Position numbers and translations under genes: made by a program. A stretch of DNA of 64,000 bases from Anniella stebbinsi (taxonomy: Eukaryota; Chordata; Lepidosauria; Squamata; Anniellidae): NCBI GenBank assembly GCA_029215795.1, contig JARDYH010000003.1, positions 260,435,562 to 260,499,561 of the forward strand, read 5' to 3'. Below are positions 13,098 to 25,089 of this stretch, piece after piece (position 1 is the stretch's first letter; every line of letters starts with the position of its first letter). A model generated the notes under the pieces. The model did no database searches and was not told the origin of the DNA. It was given only the letters and a program-made list of their open reading frames with translations.

Positions 13098-13131
13098 TAT
13101 TATTATTATTGTTATTATTATTATTATTATT
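13098..13131. repeat. (ATT)n microsatellite
   Basis: ATT units with one GTT, at the upstream edge of the R2/R4-like fragment. Confidence 0.92.
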
Positions 13132-13619
13132 AATCAACATGCATTCAACAAAATGTATTGGGAGTAAGTTTGGAATAAACTCTTAGTTTGGGAGAATTAC
13201 AAAAATGGAAGAATGATATAGACCTAACATTATAAGCGGTGACAACCTTTTCAGGTCTCAGACACCTCCGTAGGAACTGATGTGTGCAGGGGCTGCTCCA
13301 TTCTTTCGTTATGATCCGAGTACACATTATGGATTTCCCACTGAGTGAAGCTTCTCATGACACAAACCAGAAGTAGATGGCCCTGTGTACATGGAGCTAA
13401 GTGGGTCTATCATTGTCCACGTGCACACTGGTGCCATGGGACGAACAGAATATTGATACATACTGAAGAAGAGGGAAGGAATTTTGAAAGGAATATCTAG
13501 ATCTAAGAATTCTCATGTGTGCCCCTTGGCTCTTCTGCTATGTAGACACATATACATTTTTGAGTAGTATACTACAATTCTATTTATTATTATTATTATT
13601 ATTATTACTACTATTATAT

Positions 13620-13770
13620 CTCTTTGTTGCTCGTGGCGGTTTTTCTAGGTGGACATGATGGGCTTTGCATATTTTAGTTATGACTGCTTTCTGGAAGATG
13701 GCATGGATGTATTTTGGTAGGCCCAGTTTCTGAAGGTTTGCTGTCGTTTTTTGATGTGATGCTAGTGGTT
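13620..13770 (-). repeat. R2/R4-like LINE 3-prime fragment
   Basis: TTGCTCGTGGCGGTTTTTCT through GGCCCAGTTTCTGAAGGTTT with an internal deletion. ATT repeats lie at 13579-13617 and 13769-13800. Confidence 0.58.
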
Positions 13771-13800
13771 ATTATTATTATCATCATCATCATCATCATT

Positions 13801-15264
13801 TATTATATTTCTATACCGCCCCATAGCTGAAGCTCCCTGGGAAGTTTACAAAAGACTAATGAAGTAAACCTGAAGGGTGGTAGAGATTCTTCCCCCTTGT
13901 TTTAAAGAAACACTTGAAATTAATGACACCTAATACATTTTGAGTAAGGTTGTTCTTTTTGTAAGAGACAATGATCACTTAAAGTGCTGCTTTTTTAATC
14001 TTTTTTTTTCTTTTGTGACCATTGCCTACAACAAAGAGCCCATGACTATCATGCCTGATATATCTGAAACATATACCGGGCATGATAGTAATTTGGAGTG
14101 CTTCTGCAAACCAATAAAACAATTTTCGCTGTTTAAGGTTTGCCTGATGGTTGGTTGCTCTGAAGATTGGTGGTGCTTTCTTTCTCCTTGGTGACATAAT
14201 CAGTGGAATATGTTTATCAGCCAAACATGTGCAGGGATCGGACATTGTCCCCTCATCAAATTAACAGAGACAGTGCAGACACAGCACTTGTGCAAGCTTT
14301 AATCGACAGATTAATCTACGAAAGCTTTATGTTGCAAATCCTATGGTCCCTGGGAGGATATCACTGGGCCGTTGGATTGTTTTTTGATTTCCTGCTACAA
14401 TGGAAGAAATAAAGGCTCACCTTTGGAAATGGAGAACCTGCCTTGTAAACTTGTTCTGTGAGGCTAGGAGAAAGTCCTCAGATGGTGTTTCTCCTAAGTC
14501 AGAATGCTGACGCTGGAGAGGACAAAAAGGAGGATTTCTGGGTGTGTGTGGTGGGGGCCTGGGAGAAACTGTTGACCCAGAGGAAGGAAAAGGAAAAAGG
14601 AAATGCCTGAAAGTTAAATTAAAAGGGAGAAAAGCCTATCCCCCTCTGGCCTTCCAGATTGCTGGCATGAGCTGACAAGTCATTGGAAAATATGGTTCCT
14701 TCACAATTCCTCCTTCCTACCGCTTTATGGTCACCATTTGTGCAATTGGCCCTTTACAAAAAAGGCTAAGTTGCCATTTTTATGCAAGGGAGTGGGGAAT
14801 CCCGCACTTGACTGACTCAATGCGTGCCAAGTTGGGCAAGCACGGGGATCCGTGGACTAGTGTCTGGGTGGCTGAGAAATCACCGGGCCTCAAGCCCCAG
14901 CCAGTTGCCTGCAACATCCCTAACTCTAAATGAAATCCAAGGACCCTCTACCAATGACTGAGACTCCCTGAGAAATTTTCTCTAACCTTATTCAAATTCT
15001 TTAAGCTTCCCTTGAAATTCTTCTAAAGTTTTGCCTAAGGAGGAAAGTCACATTTCATTTTAGGAGGCGATGGGGGGGGATCAAGGCAATTCTGGATCAA
15101 GCAGAGCATTGTGGGATGATTTCTTTTCACACCCATGTAATTTGCTACAACTTTTCAAATGCAAGTCATTTAACTATGCAAAAATGACACACGGCATATT
15201 TTAATCTAAAGTTTGTGACTATTGCATAATGGAGGAACAATAAGTTTAAAAATTTTGAATAGGC
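13801..15264. other. Intron, mostly unique
   Basis: An L2-like CTATACCGCCCCATAGCTGA remnant lies near 13812. The rest, up to the SS3 microexon donor, shows nothing I can name. Confidence 0.5.
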
Positions 15265-15270
15265 ACTTAC

Positions 15271-15297
15271 TGGAATTACAGTTAATCCTGATACAGT
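15271..15297 (-). CDS. NRXN1: NRXN1 SS3 alternative microexon (27 nt)
   Basis: A 27-base cassette on the minus strand, flanked by CCCCATCTAG as acceptor and GTAAGTGCCT as donor (GT at 15270-15269). After the G from the previous exon it reads D-C-I-R-I-N-C-N-S and leaves one base (A) for the next codon. That is the known SS3 insert of alpha-neurexin-1 in LNS4, which normally continues S-K-G-P-E-T in the next exon. Entry and exit are both phase 1, so skipping keeps the frame and including it adds nine residues with two cysteines. It sits 2,536 bases downstream of the exon ending at 17834. It is far too short for open-frame prediction and was found by matching the expected peptide and splice sites. 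The exon that follows SS3 was not found and probably lies beyond position 1. Confidence 0.93.
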
Positions 15298-17833
15298 CTA
15301 GATGGGGAAGAATAGATGAGAAATGAAAATTTATCCTTCAAAGTAATCGCTGCAGACATCCAATAAAATCACATTCCACCCTTCCGGGGACAGACACATG
15401 CAAACATGGCCACTGTGTTCAGATTCTTTCCATATTGCCGTAGAACGCAGATACATGGTGATAAGACTTTATAAATAGAAGTGATCGTATAGGGTAAAAA
15501 AAAAAATATGGCCAATTTCAAACAAAGCTACATGGTGACAAATCTAAGTGGGGAAAAAATGCTTGTCAGAACTGTCCCAGATGCTGGATTTAAGTTGGCT
15601 GCAACTTTCTCCCCCATGTATGAAAGAACAGATCAATCTTCTCCATTTTAATTCCCAAAATAAAGTGCTCCATCACAATGGGGAATAGTGCAAGCCAAAC
15701 CTAAAACCACACATTCTGGGCCACAGTTAATACCTCAAAGGAGGACATAATTTCAAAAGCTTGAAATAGTTACTGTAATATCCAAAATACTATAGATGGT
15801 CTCTCAACCTCTGGAATATCCGTAGCTCTATTGAAATCATTCCATAAAAAGCAGTAAAGTGGTTCCAACATCTCATCCAGAAATGTTCCTTTCATTTGAT
15901 TGTGGTGAATCAAGTTTGTTTTTTGTCTTCTTCCTCTCTTATAAGAGATAGTAACTTTTATTTTCAACCTTTGTGGTAATTAGGGCTTCTCAATAGAAGA
16001 GGCAATCTTTTTGTTCCATTCCTGTTGTACTTGTAAAACGAAGAGTTCTTTGCACTAGATTTTGAATAGGCCAATTAAAAAGTATTCATTTATAATCATT
16101 TATTACTCTAAAAGGTCTTTGAGGATATTTAGATATATAGATACACACTGTTTACTATATCCTATTAAAAAATATTACCTAGATTTTGTTTCCATGTAGC
16201 TGAGTTTGTCATGTGTCGTCAACCGCATCAGAAAAGTGGTTGCAAATAGCCAGGGAACATCACCTACATGCCTCTTTCTACAGAAAGCTTTCTCAGAAGA
16301 GCCCTCTTCTGGTCACTACCATGCTGCCATTTTGTCAATGGAAATAATACTTCAGCTTGCAGTACATCCAAATTTTCACCAGAGGGCTCTATTTGAAGCT
16401 AAAGAAGTTTCCCTGTTTGATATGTATAAATTCCCTGCTGCAAAATCTAATTAACATCATCAAAATTCAATGACCTAGCTTTCCTCAAAAATGGGTTTTG
16501 AATATATCAGTCTGTCCTACTACCCTTTGCAATTTAAAAGTGAAATCACCTCAGAGCTAGTTTTTAAATGTGCGGTCCAAAAGGTCTCGAAAATAATCTC
16601 ACAAAAGGACGTCATTCTGGTAAACCTGCATTACGCTCCGCAATGAATAAAGCAGCGATTGATCATTTCTAAATGCTACAAAACCCCCTCAGAAAGCATG
16701 ATGTTATTTCTGCAGAAGACCTGACGTGGCTTGTGTTCCCGTGGCTGTTTGCCGAGGGCCGCAGACTTTGGGCATTGAAGGGTCGTGTTATTTGTGACAT
16801 ACTCACAAAAAAGATATCACTATGAAGTTTGTGGTTTAAAAAAAAAGAGAGAGAGAAAGAAATAGAAAGAAGGCGGGGGAGGGGGGAAGGTGAATTTGAC
16901 TGCATATAGTGCCAGACTGCTATATAGAGAAGACCACAACAAACAAAAGTGTGGCTTGTTATTGTAGATTTTTTTAAACTATACTCAATTTTCTATGTTT
17001 GCATTTGTACTCTGCATCCTAACCAGATATGCTAAAATGATACTTTGGTGGCCGTTTTGAGGAAAACCACCGTTCGCCAAACAACATGCTCATGAGGGCA
17101 ATGTAATTTTGGACCCAAAGCTCACGTGGGCTCCACTTGTGTTGAAAACAGAAATAAAAACGTGGCTCTGACTTTACGCTGGTTAAGTGAGTGGAGCTAC
17201 AGTTTTGGCCGGCTCCCAATGTATCATCACAATTGACTCTCAGAGAGTCCAATCCAATGTCACATGGGAGTACATGAAAGACCCACAAAGCACTGGCCTT
17301 ACATGGTTGAGGGATAGAACTGTAAGTACCATACAGGTACATCAGCAGAGCTTTCCCACCACTAAAGGAAATCTAGATGCAATAGGCACATCGTTCGCCT
17401 TTGCGCACAAGCAGCTGCCGGATCAGGATCCATTTCTGTAAATCTGCAGCATGGGAAAACATCAGGCTAAACGCCAACTGGTTTGGTACAAATGATGACC
17501 CACCCACCCCTCCATTCATGCCCCTGACTTGCTGGTCTTCTCTTTTTAGAACAGACTGCAGTTCAAAATTAATTGTGTTGGGTTATGGTGGAGTGTGCAA
17601 AGAGAAAAGAACATAAAATTAAAATATACAAATGATGGACTTTTAAAACATAGGTATAACACACAAACATATATATGTGCACAAGTCACATATATATAAG
17701 AGAGTTTATTTTCAGTGGCAAACAGGCTGTTGGATAGATGTTTGCAGGCAAAGACCAAAAAAAAAAAAAAGAAAAGAAAAGAGAGGATGTCTGAGATGTT
17801 AATCTTAGGATGGGAGTCGGGGAAGAATGTTAC
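15298..17833 (-). other. NRXN1: NRXN1 intron upstream of SS3 (2,536 nt)
   Basis: The shortest intron in the window and the one with fewest repeats. I recognise no transposon in it except A-rich and GAAA-rich tracts near 16836-16870 and 17757-17785. A TGCATG motif on the transcript strand (plus-strand CATGCA, 15397-15402) lies 100 bases upstream of the SS3 microexon. Low repeat content beside an alternative exon would fit conserved splicing elements, but that is inference. Confidence 0.8.
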
Positions 17834-18037
17834 CTAGGTTGACTGTTAGCTTAACTCGTCCTGCATCCAGCTCTAAACGCAGTGTGTCAGCCGATTCCCT
17901 CGAAGTGGTGGCCATTAAAATGCCATAAGCTCGCTGAGACCTGAACCGCAATGACACATCTTCCGCTTCTGTGTGCATCACCACAGGGAGTTGAATTTTC
18001 ATAAACATGCTTCCATCGTAGCTTAGAACAGTTGCCT
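17834..18037 (-). CDS. NRXN1: NRXN1 exon: start of LNS4, ends at splice site 3
   Basis: Third coding exon in transcript order, 204 bases, phase 1 in and out. The G from the EGF2 exon plus AG makes glutamate, then [40 protein letters not shown] and [18 protein letters not shown] follow. This is the N-terminal half of the LNS4 laminin-G-like fold. The [20 protein letters not shown] wording is NRXN1; NRXN3 has [15 protein letters not shown]. The acceptor is ATTTTCAG ending at 18038. The donor is CTAG|GTAACA with GT at 17833-17832, a weaker donor than the other exons have. A pyrimidine-rich stretch (A-rich on the plus strand, 17757-17785) lies about 50-75 bases into the downstream intron. The exon ends exactly where the SS3 insert is added or skipped. 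Confidence 0.97.
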
Positions 18038-18229
18038 CTGAAAATGGACAAGCAGGAAAAATACAAGAGTGTTACAGGAAGACTTGAGTTTCTGCTGGTC
18101 GAAGAGCTTGCAGTAACTGCCAAAGGCTACATCAAAAATCTGTTAAGCTGGGGCTGTGAAACTTGTGATCCTCACCAAGGTGGATGCAGCCCACCATCCA
18201 TGGACAGTGGACCACGAGAGGCTTGATTA

Positions 18230-18563
18230 ACCTCCTGTATTTTTGCTGCCTTCCTGAGACTGTCACACAGAGGAGGGCCAGGATCACTTCTCGATCATCC
18301 CAGAGTGCAGGACATGGAATAATGGGCTCAAGTTACAGGAACCCAGATTCCAGCTGGACATCAGGAAAAACTTCCTAACTGTTGGAGCAGTACAACAACG
18401 AAACCAATTACCTAGGGAGTTGGCGGGGTCCCATGCTAGAGGCAGCTGGGCAGCTATCTGCCAGGTATGATTTAAGGTGGACTCTTGCGCTGAGCAGAGG
18501 GTTGGACTTGATGGCCTTATAGGCCCCTTACAACTCTACTATTCTATGGTTCTATGATTATAT
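18230..18563 (+). repeat. CR1 LINE 3-prime end
   Basis: Ends GGTTGGACTTGATGGCCTTA and then CTACTATTCTATGGTTCTATG. The octamer-like ATTCTATG end is diagnostic of CR1. Upstream is GGGCTCAAGTTACAGGAACC and ATCAGGAAAAACTTCCTAAC. Confidence 0.85.
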
Positions 18564-18728
18564 GACTGTGAAAGCAAGAGGCACGCCAAGTACCTGGCAG
18601 GCCATGTTACAAAGTTGGCCTGCTGTGCTCAGCTGGATGGCTTACAGGTCCTGCAGGCCTGTGTTATGCACTGCACAAAATACAAAAAAGAATTCATACC
18701 ATTTTGAAGAAGAATACAAGAATGCATG

Positions 18729-18962
18729 TAGGCTGACCATATGAAAAGGAGGACAGGGCTCATGTAACTTTAACAGTTGTAGCGAAAAGGGAATTTCAGC
18801 TGGCATAATTTGTATGAAATTGAAATTCCCTCTTCATCACAAAAGTTAAAAATGCAGGAGCCCTGCCCTCTTTTGTGTCTGGTCACTCTAGTATAGTGCC
18901 TGCAACTTTAACTGTTGTTAAAGTTACATGAGCCCTGTCCTCCTTTTCATACGGTCAGCCTA
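18729..18962. mobile_element. Family A element with internal deletion, 234 bp
   Basis: Left end TAGGCTGACCATATG, right end CATACGGTCAGCCTA. Most of the right arm between the centre and the terminal 60 bp is absent. Flanks ATGCATGT and ATGTATGT match 7 of 8 if the end bases are counted in the TSD. Confidence 0.75.
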
Positions 18963-19466
18963 TGTATGTGGTAACACTACTATTCTCAGATGAAACACCA
19001 ATAACTGGGCCTCCCACTCCTATTAATGCTAAATTGAAAAAATATTATACTCCTGTTCATACAGGATCTCGTAGCAGTTTACAAATGTATAAATAGAATC
19101 CACTCATCAGCAAATCTGTTGTTTGTTGCGTTTATTTACAATGCAATGACCCATCTTCCACTGCTTTAAAAGCCAAGACAGTGTGTTTTCTTTTGGTCAA
19201 AGGTTTATTAGAGAAACATAATTGTCTGGCAATTTGCCATGACCATTGCAGTTTCAAAGTATACCTCAGAAGCTGCAGCATGTGATGGGTATGCTGTGAA
19301 AAAGGATGCTTAAGGATTTTGTTCATTCTGCAATTTTAATAGAACTGACCTGATTCGTATTTCCTGAACTAATACCCAAATTTGAAGACAATTATCCTGT
19401 AGTTTTGGGACTTCTCTGAACTTTTCAATACAGTTCTCAGCTCAAACAACACACCAAAATGTCTAG

Positions 19467-19469
<3 letters not shown>

Positions 19470-19505
<36 letters not shown>
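19470..19505. repeat. (AT)n microsatellite
   Basis: About 18 AT units. Confidence 0.95.
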
Positions 19506-19509
<4 letters not shown>

Positions 19510-19602
19510 CTTAAAAGGCATACAAAAGTAGACATGTTAGAGGGAAATGCATCCATTAATGCATATTTTAGGTCAAAATGCATAGAAACATGTATAACTT
19601 GT

Positions 19603-19890
19603 AAAAAAAGAGGACCTCTTCTGCCGCTCCCAGGCTGTGGAATGGCCTGCCGGAGGAGATTCGACAAATTAGCAGTCTTCTGGAATTTAAGAAAGCCGTG
19701 AAGACTGTTCTCTTCCGGCAGGCCTATCCAGTTTAATTTTAAGATGTTTTTAATAATGTATTTGTTTTTATCTTTTTTAACGGTTTATCTATTTTATCGT
19801 TTTATATTTATATTTGGTGTTGTTCCCCGCCTCGATCTAGATGGAGAGGCGGGTTAGAAATGAAATAAAAAAATAAATAAAAAAATAAAA
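19603..19890 (+). pseudogene. L2-type LINE 3-prime end
   Basis: The reading RLWNGLPEEIRQISSLLEFK (approximate) and KKAVKTVLFRQAYPV is followed by a UTR ending GGAGAGGCGGGTTAGAAATG and A-rich sequence. It is the same family as 25300-25800. Confidence 0.72.
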
Positions 19891-20029
19891 AAATGATTCA
19901 AAACTAATGCAATTTTTTTGGTGATTTTTTCAAAAAAACAATAGCAGATTGATGTGGAAACAGGATAGAATATATTTAAAAATAAACCACTGTGAAAATG
20001 ACATGGACTGGAAATAGATTGGTTCATCT

Positions 20030-20177
20030 GGAAGGATGAACTGCTTTGTAATGATTTATAACTGCTTTATAACGATTTATAACTGTATTGACAGCTGTTG
20101 GGGCCCAGGACACGCTCCCTGTACCGTTTTCAGACCACTTTCAAAGTTTTATATCCTGCTTGGTGTAGATCTGGTCC
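20030..20177. mobile_element. Family D diverged member
   Basis: Contains the family centre CAGCTGTTGGGGCCCAGGAC and the right terminus CCTGCTTGGTGTAGATCTGG. The left terminus is not recognisable, so the start is approximate. Confidence 0.55.
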
Positions 20178-20536
20178 CTAACTGTGATCTGCATGATGCT
20201 TTAGTATTAATGCACATCCATTTATATGCATGTCCATTAGAGACAGAATGCATCCAAAGAAACTTCTAGGAGATCATGGGGAAGCAACCAAAACCTGGAG
20301 AAAGACACACTAACAAGGCATTCCCAAAAGGCAAAATAGGGACAACACAGAGACAGTGATTTAATAAGGCAATCTAAAAACGACAAAACAGGGCTGCCCC
20401 TGGTAAGTAGTACAGTACTGTCCAATTGGGGCATAATGTCAATATTACAACTTACATCTCACATTTCTGCCACACACACCCCATGCACTCGTTGTGTTGA
20501 TCCAGTAGGATTGAGATACAGTGGCCTTGCACAACT

Positions 20537-20574
<38 letters not shown>

Positions 20575-20575
20575 G
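20537..20575. repeat. (TC)n(AC)n compound microsatellite
   Basis: TC repeats joined to AC repeats. Confidence 0.93.
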
Positions 20576-20603
20576 GCCTGAATGGAGCCCATCAGCCACA
20601 TAA

Positions 20604-20692
20604 AGGGTGCAATGCTATGCATTTTGGGAAAGGAAAACGTCCTGCAACTCCCAGCATGCCCTAGCCAGCCATGCATAGGATTGCAGCCATAA
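20604..20692. mobile_element. Small foldback MITE (GTGCAATCCTATGCAT ends)
   Basis: Left GGGTGCAATGCTATGCAT, right ATGCATAGGATTGCAGCC, about 88 bp, with AACTCCCAGCATGCCC inside. A related copy lies at 26010-26160. Confidence 0.6.
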
Positions 20693-21090
20693 TGGATTTT
20701 CAGTTGTTTGATAATCCACTTCCTCCCATGTTTGCAGTTTCAGGTAGGCAGCAAACCCAGATTTATTGAGGCTGAACAGACCCGTTTGATCTCTAGGGGG
20801 CTGTATTTCACTCCTTGGATCACCAGATATGCAGGCTTGAGATGTAGGGTTATCCGGAAGCAAAAGTGTTGGTTTCAGACCAACGAAGCCCGGGCACAAA
20901 TCCCTGCTCTGCCATGTACTCTAGCCACTACACTAAATCAGCTCCTATAGCATCCATGGGACAATGTTGTTAATCTCCAATGTTGCTGGTGGTGCAATGC
21001 CCTGGAGGGATACTGATGCTGGGAAGACACCATGCCTTTTGGGTGTTTGGGTGCAGGAATCCTTGAACTCAGTCCTGAACATGTATTTGT

Positions 21091-21092
<2 letters not shown>

Positions 21093-21132
<40 letters not shown>

Positions 21133-21194
21133 ATCTATCTATCTATCTATCATCTATCTATCTATCATCTATCCATCCATCCATCCATCCATCA
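21093..21194. repeat. (CTAT)n / (CATC)n microsatellite
   Basis: CTAT units interrupted by CATCTAT variants and ending in CATC units, about 100 bp. Confidence 0.95.
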
Positions 21195-21539
21195 TTATTG
21201 CTAGGCCACTTTTAAGAGTAGAACTCTCTTCTAAGTTTCGGATGCCGTTGGAAACGTCTATTCCCCCTCTCCCCACCCCACCATTCATTATTCCAAAGAG
21301 ACTGGGAAGCTAAGCAGCAGTGGAGCAGAAGTTTATGCTCCAAACAAGTGGAATAAATGTTTAATAATGTGCTGTTCATTAAGCAGAGTCGCAGCCTCTA
21401 GGGCAGGGGATAATAGTTTTTCTATCATTTCTGCACTGGGAATGCAATGCAACAGAGTAAAGGGAGGAAATGTTTGCATTAAACAACACCAGAAGGCAAT
21501 TGTCTCTGAGGAGCCTGGAAGGGGGTGGGGAAGGAATTA

Positions 21540-22116
21540 TGGCAATAATTTTTGGGAAGAATAATCCCATGAAGCTGATTGGTGGGAGATTCAGGACAGA
21601 TAAAAAAAAGAACCTCTTCACACGGCGCCCAGTTAAATATGGAACTCACTACAAGAGATAGCGATGGCCAGCGATTTGGATGGCTTTAAAAGGGGGTTGG
21701 ATAAATTCCTGGAGGAAAAGGCTAGCAATGGCCACTAATCTTGACGGCTATGTGCTACCTCCAGTTTAAGAGGCAGTAAGCCTATATACACTGGTTGCTG
21801 GGCATCATGGGTGGGATAGTTCCGTTGCACCATGTCCTGCTTGTGGTTCCCTTGTTCACAGCTGATTGGCCACTATGTGAACAGAGTGCTGGGCAAGATG
21901 GACTTGTATTTTATCTGTATTTTAATAATGTATTAATATTATATGTTTTAAATCAGTTTTATGTATTTTATGTCATTTGTATCAATGTTGTTCCCCGCCT
22001 CGATCCTGAGGGAGAGGCGGGTAAGAAATAAATATATTATTATTATCATTATTATTATTATTATTGTTATTATTATTGGTCTGATCCTGCATGGCTCTTC
22101 CTATGTCCTTATGTCC
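21540..22116 (+). pseudogene. CR1/L3-type LINE 3-prime end split by an L2 tail
   Basis: The ORF2 end reads NNPMKLIGGRFRTDKKKNLF, then the UTR with GGCTATGTGCTACCTCCAGT. At about 21905 the family sequence breaks off in GATGGACTTG and resumes at about 22078 with GGTCTGATCCTGCATGGCTC and a CTTATG end. The intervening 21905-22077 is an L2-like tail with GGGAGAGGCGGGTAAGAAAT and (ATT)n. Confidence 0.75.
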
Positions 22117-22504
22117 TAAATGATCATTCAGTGGATGATGTAAAATGGTGAAATGAATGACTAAAGTATGGATGGCACCTATACCTATACTTCTGAATGC
22201 TTGCCAATGTGTGACTCCTAAGACTGGACACATCTAATGGTTGATAACCTCCTGGTTTTGCTGTCTGACATTGTAATAGCAGGTAGTTTTGTCAATCACC
22301 TGGTGAAATCCACACATCAGGGGTGAGCAATTTCAGGAATGTTTGCCCCACAGACTCCCCCATCCATGGGTTGCATCTCCCCCCCCCCCACACACACACA
22401 CATACTGCATTACTGAAAAATATTACTGAATGGCTTCAGGAATGGCTACAGAGTACCAAAAGAGTCAGCATTTGCTTGTTTGCAACATAAGTTGGACCCT
22501 CTGG

Positions 22505-22790
22505 GTGTCCTGCAGCAGCTACAGAGAAATAAATGGAATAATGGGCTCAAGTTACAGGAAGCCAGATTCCGGCAGGACATCAGGAAAAAACTTCCTGACT
22601 GTTAGAGCAACACGACAATGGGACCAATTCCCTAGGGAGGTGGTGGGCTCTCCCACACCAGAGGCATTCAAGAGGCAGCTGGACAACCATATGTCAGGGA
22701 TGCTTTAAGGTAGATTCCTGCGTTGAGCAAGGGGTTGGACTCGATGGCCTTATAAGCCCCTTCCAATTCTACTATTCTATGATTCAATGA
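22505..22790 (+). repeat. CR1 LINE 3-prime end
   Basis: Matches 18230-18563, ending TCGATGGCCTTATAAGCCCC and ATTCTATGATTC. Confidence 0.85.
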
Positions 22791-22999
22791 AATGTGTCAA
22801 ACAAGGGTCAAAATGGCTGTTTCAGAAGCTAGTTTTAAAAAAATAAATACAATGGGGGCAGTAGGAGGAGCTGCCCAAAGTATTTGAATCCGAAGAATTC
22901 TCACCAAAATATTTGGATCTGCTTTCTAGTGAGTTTAGCAGTATGATATATGGGATGATAAATACTTAACAAGTGTCATTCAATTTAAGAATCAGGATT

Positions 23000-24750
23000 A
23001 AAAAAAAACACTGGAGAACTTCCCCGGATCAGCACACACCCTCCATAAGTAGAAAGCAATGAAAATAGCAAGGGCAAAGGTGGAGCTCGTGAGCTCATCC
23101 CCGCTTCCCTTCTTCATGTGTAGAGCTAACACACGAGGAGAATGGGTGAATAGGTCTAGATTCTCACCATCATCTTAATAAGCGTACATAGGGTGTGAAC
23201 ACGTAGTCAGTGTAATGTGTTAAGATCACCTTAGAGTGAGACACAATCCTTGCATATCCTTTTCCCCACAGCGTAGAAAGTGAGAGCAAGGATTCAGGTC
23301 CATACAGTGCATTTTCTGCTTTCAGAAAAGTGGTGTGAGACCACGATCCTTGTGCTCCCCACATCTGTGAATTCCATCCCCACCTCTCCCGAATTCTCTG
23401 AGGGTCAAACTGCATGGTACTTTAAAGATGCAGCCAGGGGTTATTGGTTTTGTTTTACTCAAAAGTAAGCTCATGGGACCTCATATAGATTGGGATACTA
23501 TAGAGTGTTGGGTAGAGGGAGCCTTTGCCCTATGCTTGCAGCTTATAATACAACTGGATGCCTTTTTGGCAATGTAAATTGGAGGCATAGAGGGCCTGAT
23601 CCAGCTCTACATTTAAGCTAGATGGGAGGGAAGGAGGTTGGGGCTAGGGATATTGCTAGCGCCCAACTGGGTCTGGGCATCTGGTGGGCTCCCCCTGTGT
23701 CTGCCTCCCAGACTCAGTTGAGTGTTCCTGGCACGTGTCCAGACCCCACTTGAGCACCAGCAAGGACCCTAGACTGCTTGGCAGCCGCCCGCCTTAGCAC
23801 TGGAATTCCACAATTCCCCCTGTTGCATCAATGGCGGCCACCATGACACAGGGGGCAAAGTTCATAATATCAGCAGGAAGGTGGGCAGGTGCCGAGCGCT
23901 CGCTGGGCCAGGCCGAGCCTCAGAAGAAGCTCGTGTGGCCTGGCAAACAGGAGCAGATGGTGTCAGTGAGGGGGTAAACGCACACCAAGGTGCACGTGGG
24001 TGAGTTCGCCCACCCCTAGCTTGAGTAGCCATAGAATATGTCCTATGTCTGCTGCCCCGGTCTCCTCACCTCCCTGCCCCCGGGAATGCCTCCTTTTCCC
24101 TCATCTCTGCACTCTGGTTTCCAAGTGCAGAGAAGCAACCAGTGCAGTTCTCACCACATAACTTACAAGGGGGAGGGGGTGGGGAGCACGGTTTCTTAGC
24201 TCCGAGGTTGGAGCCTTGTTCCTGATCTCGGAGCCAGGAAACCAAAATATCCCAGATGTTGCCTAGGGGACATAGGATTGCTCCCTAAAAGTATAAGCAC
24301 TACTGACAGAAGCCCCTTGAAATTCAATTCCTCTAGAAACGTTAGGAGTAATGGCAATATTCTAGTTTCAGAGTGAAACTGAGCATGCCTGACGCAACTT
24401 TCATACAGCAGAAAAATCTTAATATTTTTTGGAACCGTAGCTGAGAATGTCACCACACCAACTTCATCAGGCACCTCTCCTCAACAGACCTAAATAATAT
24501 GCTCCAGTAGTTTTCACCAAAATTTGAAAACAATGTATTATATGCCAGGCCACACCTTAGAGCAAAAACTACAAACGTGCCAGTTTTCAGTACTTTTTAA
24601 CTTGCTGTCTTTCTGGCAATTTACATCATACCACCTTTGCACAAATGTAGACTTCTTCAGGTAGTTAATGGATGCCAAGTTTCACATTATTAGTTAAATA
24701 GGTGTCCTTTTTATAAACAACCATATTTTGAGACTTATAATGGTGGAGCC
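23000..24750. other. Intron, nothing recognised
   Basis: GC-richer patch around 23690-24010 without a gene signature; otherwise unremarkable. Confidence 0.45.
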
Positions 24751-24759
24751 TTTTTGCTT

Positions 24760-24840
24760 GTGTGGCTCACCTTAAATAGCTTCAGCTATTGGGTGGTATA
24801 GAAATGCAATAAATAAATTAAATAAATACAATAAAGAGGC
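24760..24840 (+). repeat. L2-type LINE tail
   Basis: AGCTATTGGGTGGTATAGAA followed by (AAAT)n. Confidence 0.6.
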
Positions 24841-25089
24841 ACTCCTGTCCAAGTTAATAATCATCATAATAATAATAATAATAGTTAAATAGCAGTTTAC
24901 AGCGCCCAAAGCGGTTCAGGTACATATTCCCAATACTCATTGTAATAGCCCAGGTGCATCAGAAATTAATTTTAGTTTGTTTTTAATCAGGATTTACCCA
25001 GTTCACATCTTCTGGAACAAACACAGTCTCAGACACAATCTGCAGATGAAGTTCGTACATCTCCAAGCTTGCAGTGTAATTCAGGGACC

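Larger units (their letters stand above)
1..15270 (-). other. NRXN1: NRXN1 intron downstream of SS3 (partial)
   Basis: Continues past window position 1. I searched for the next NRXN1 exon (GPETLFAGYNLNDNEW in the known protein) without success. The interval holds L2, CR1 and R4-like fragments, one family A element and several microsatellites. Confidence 0.8.
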
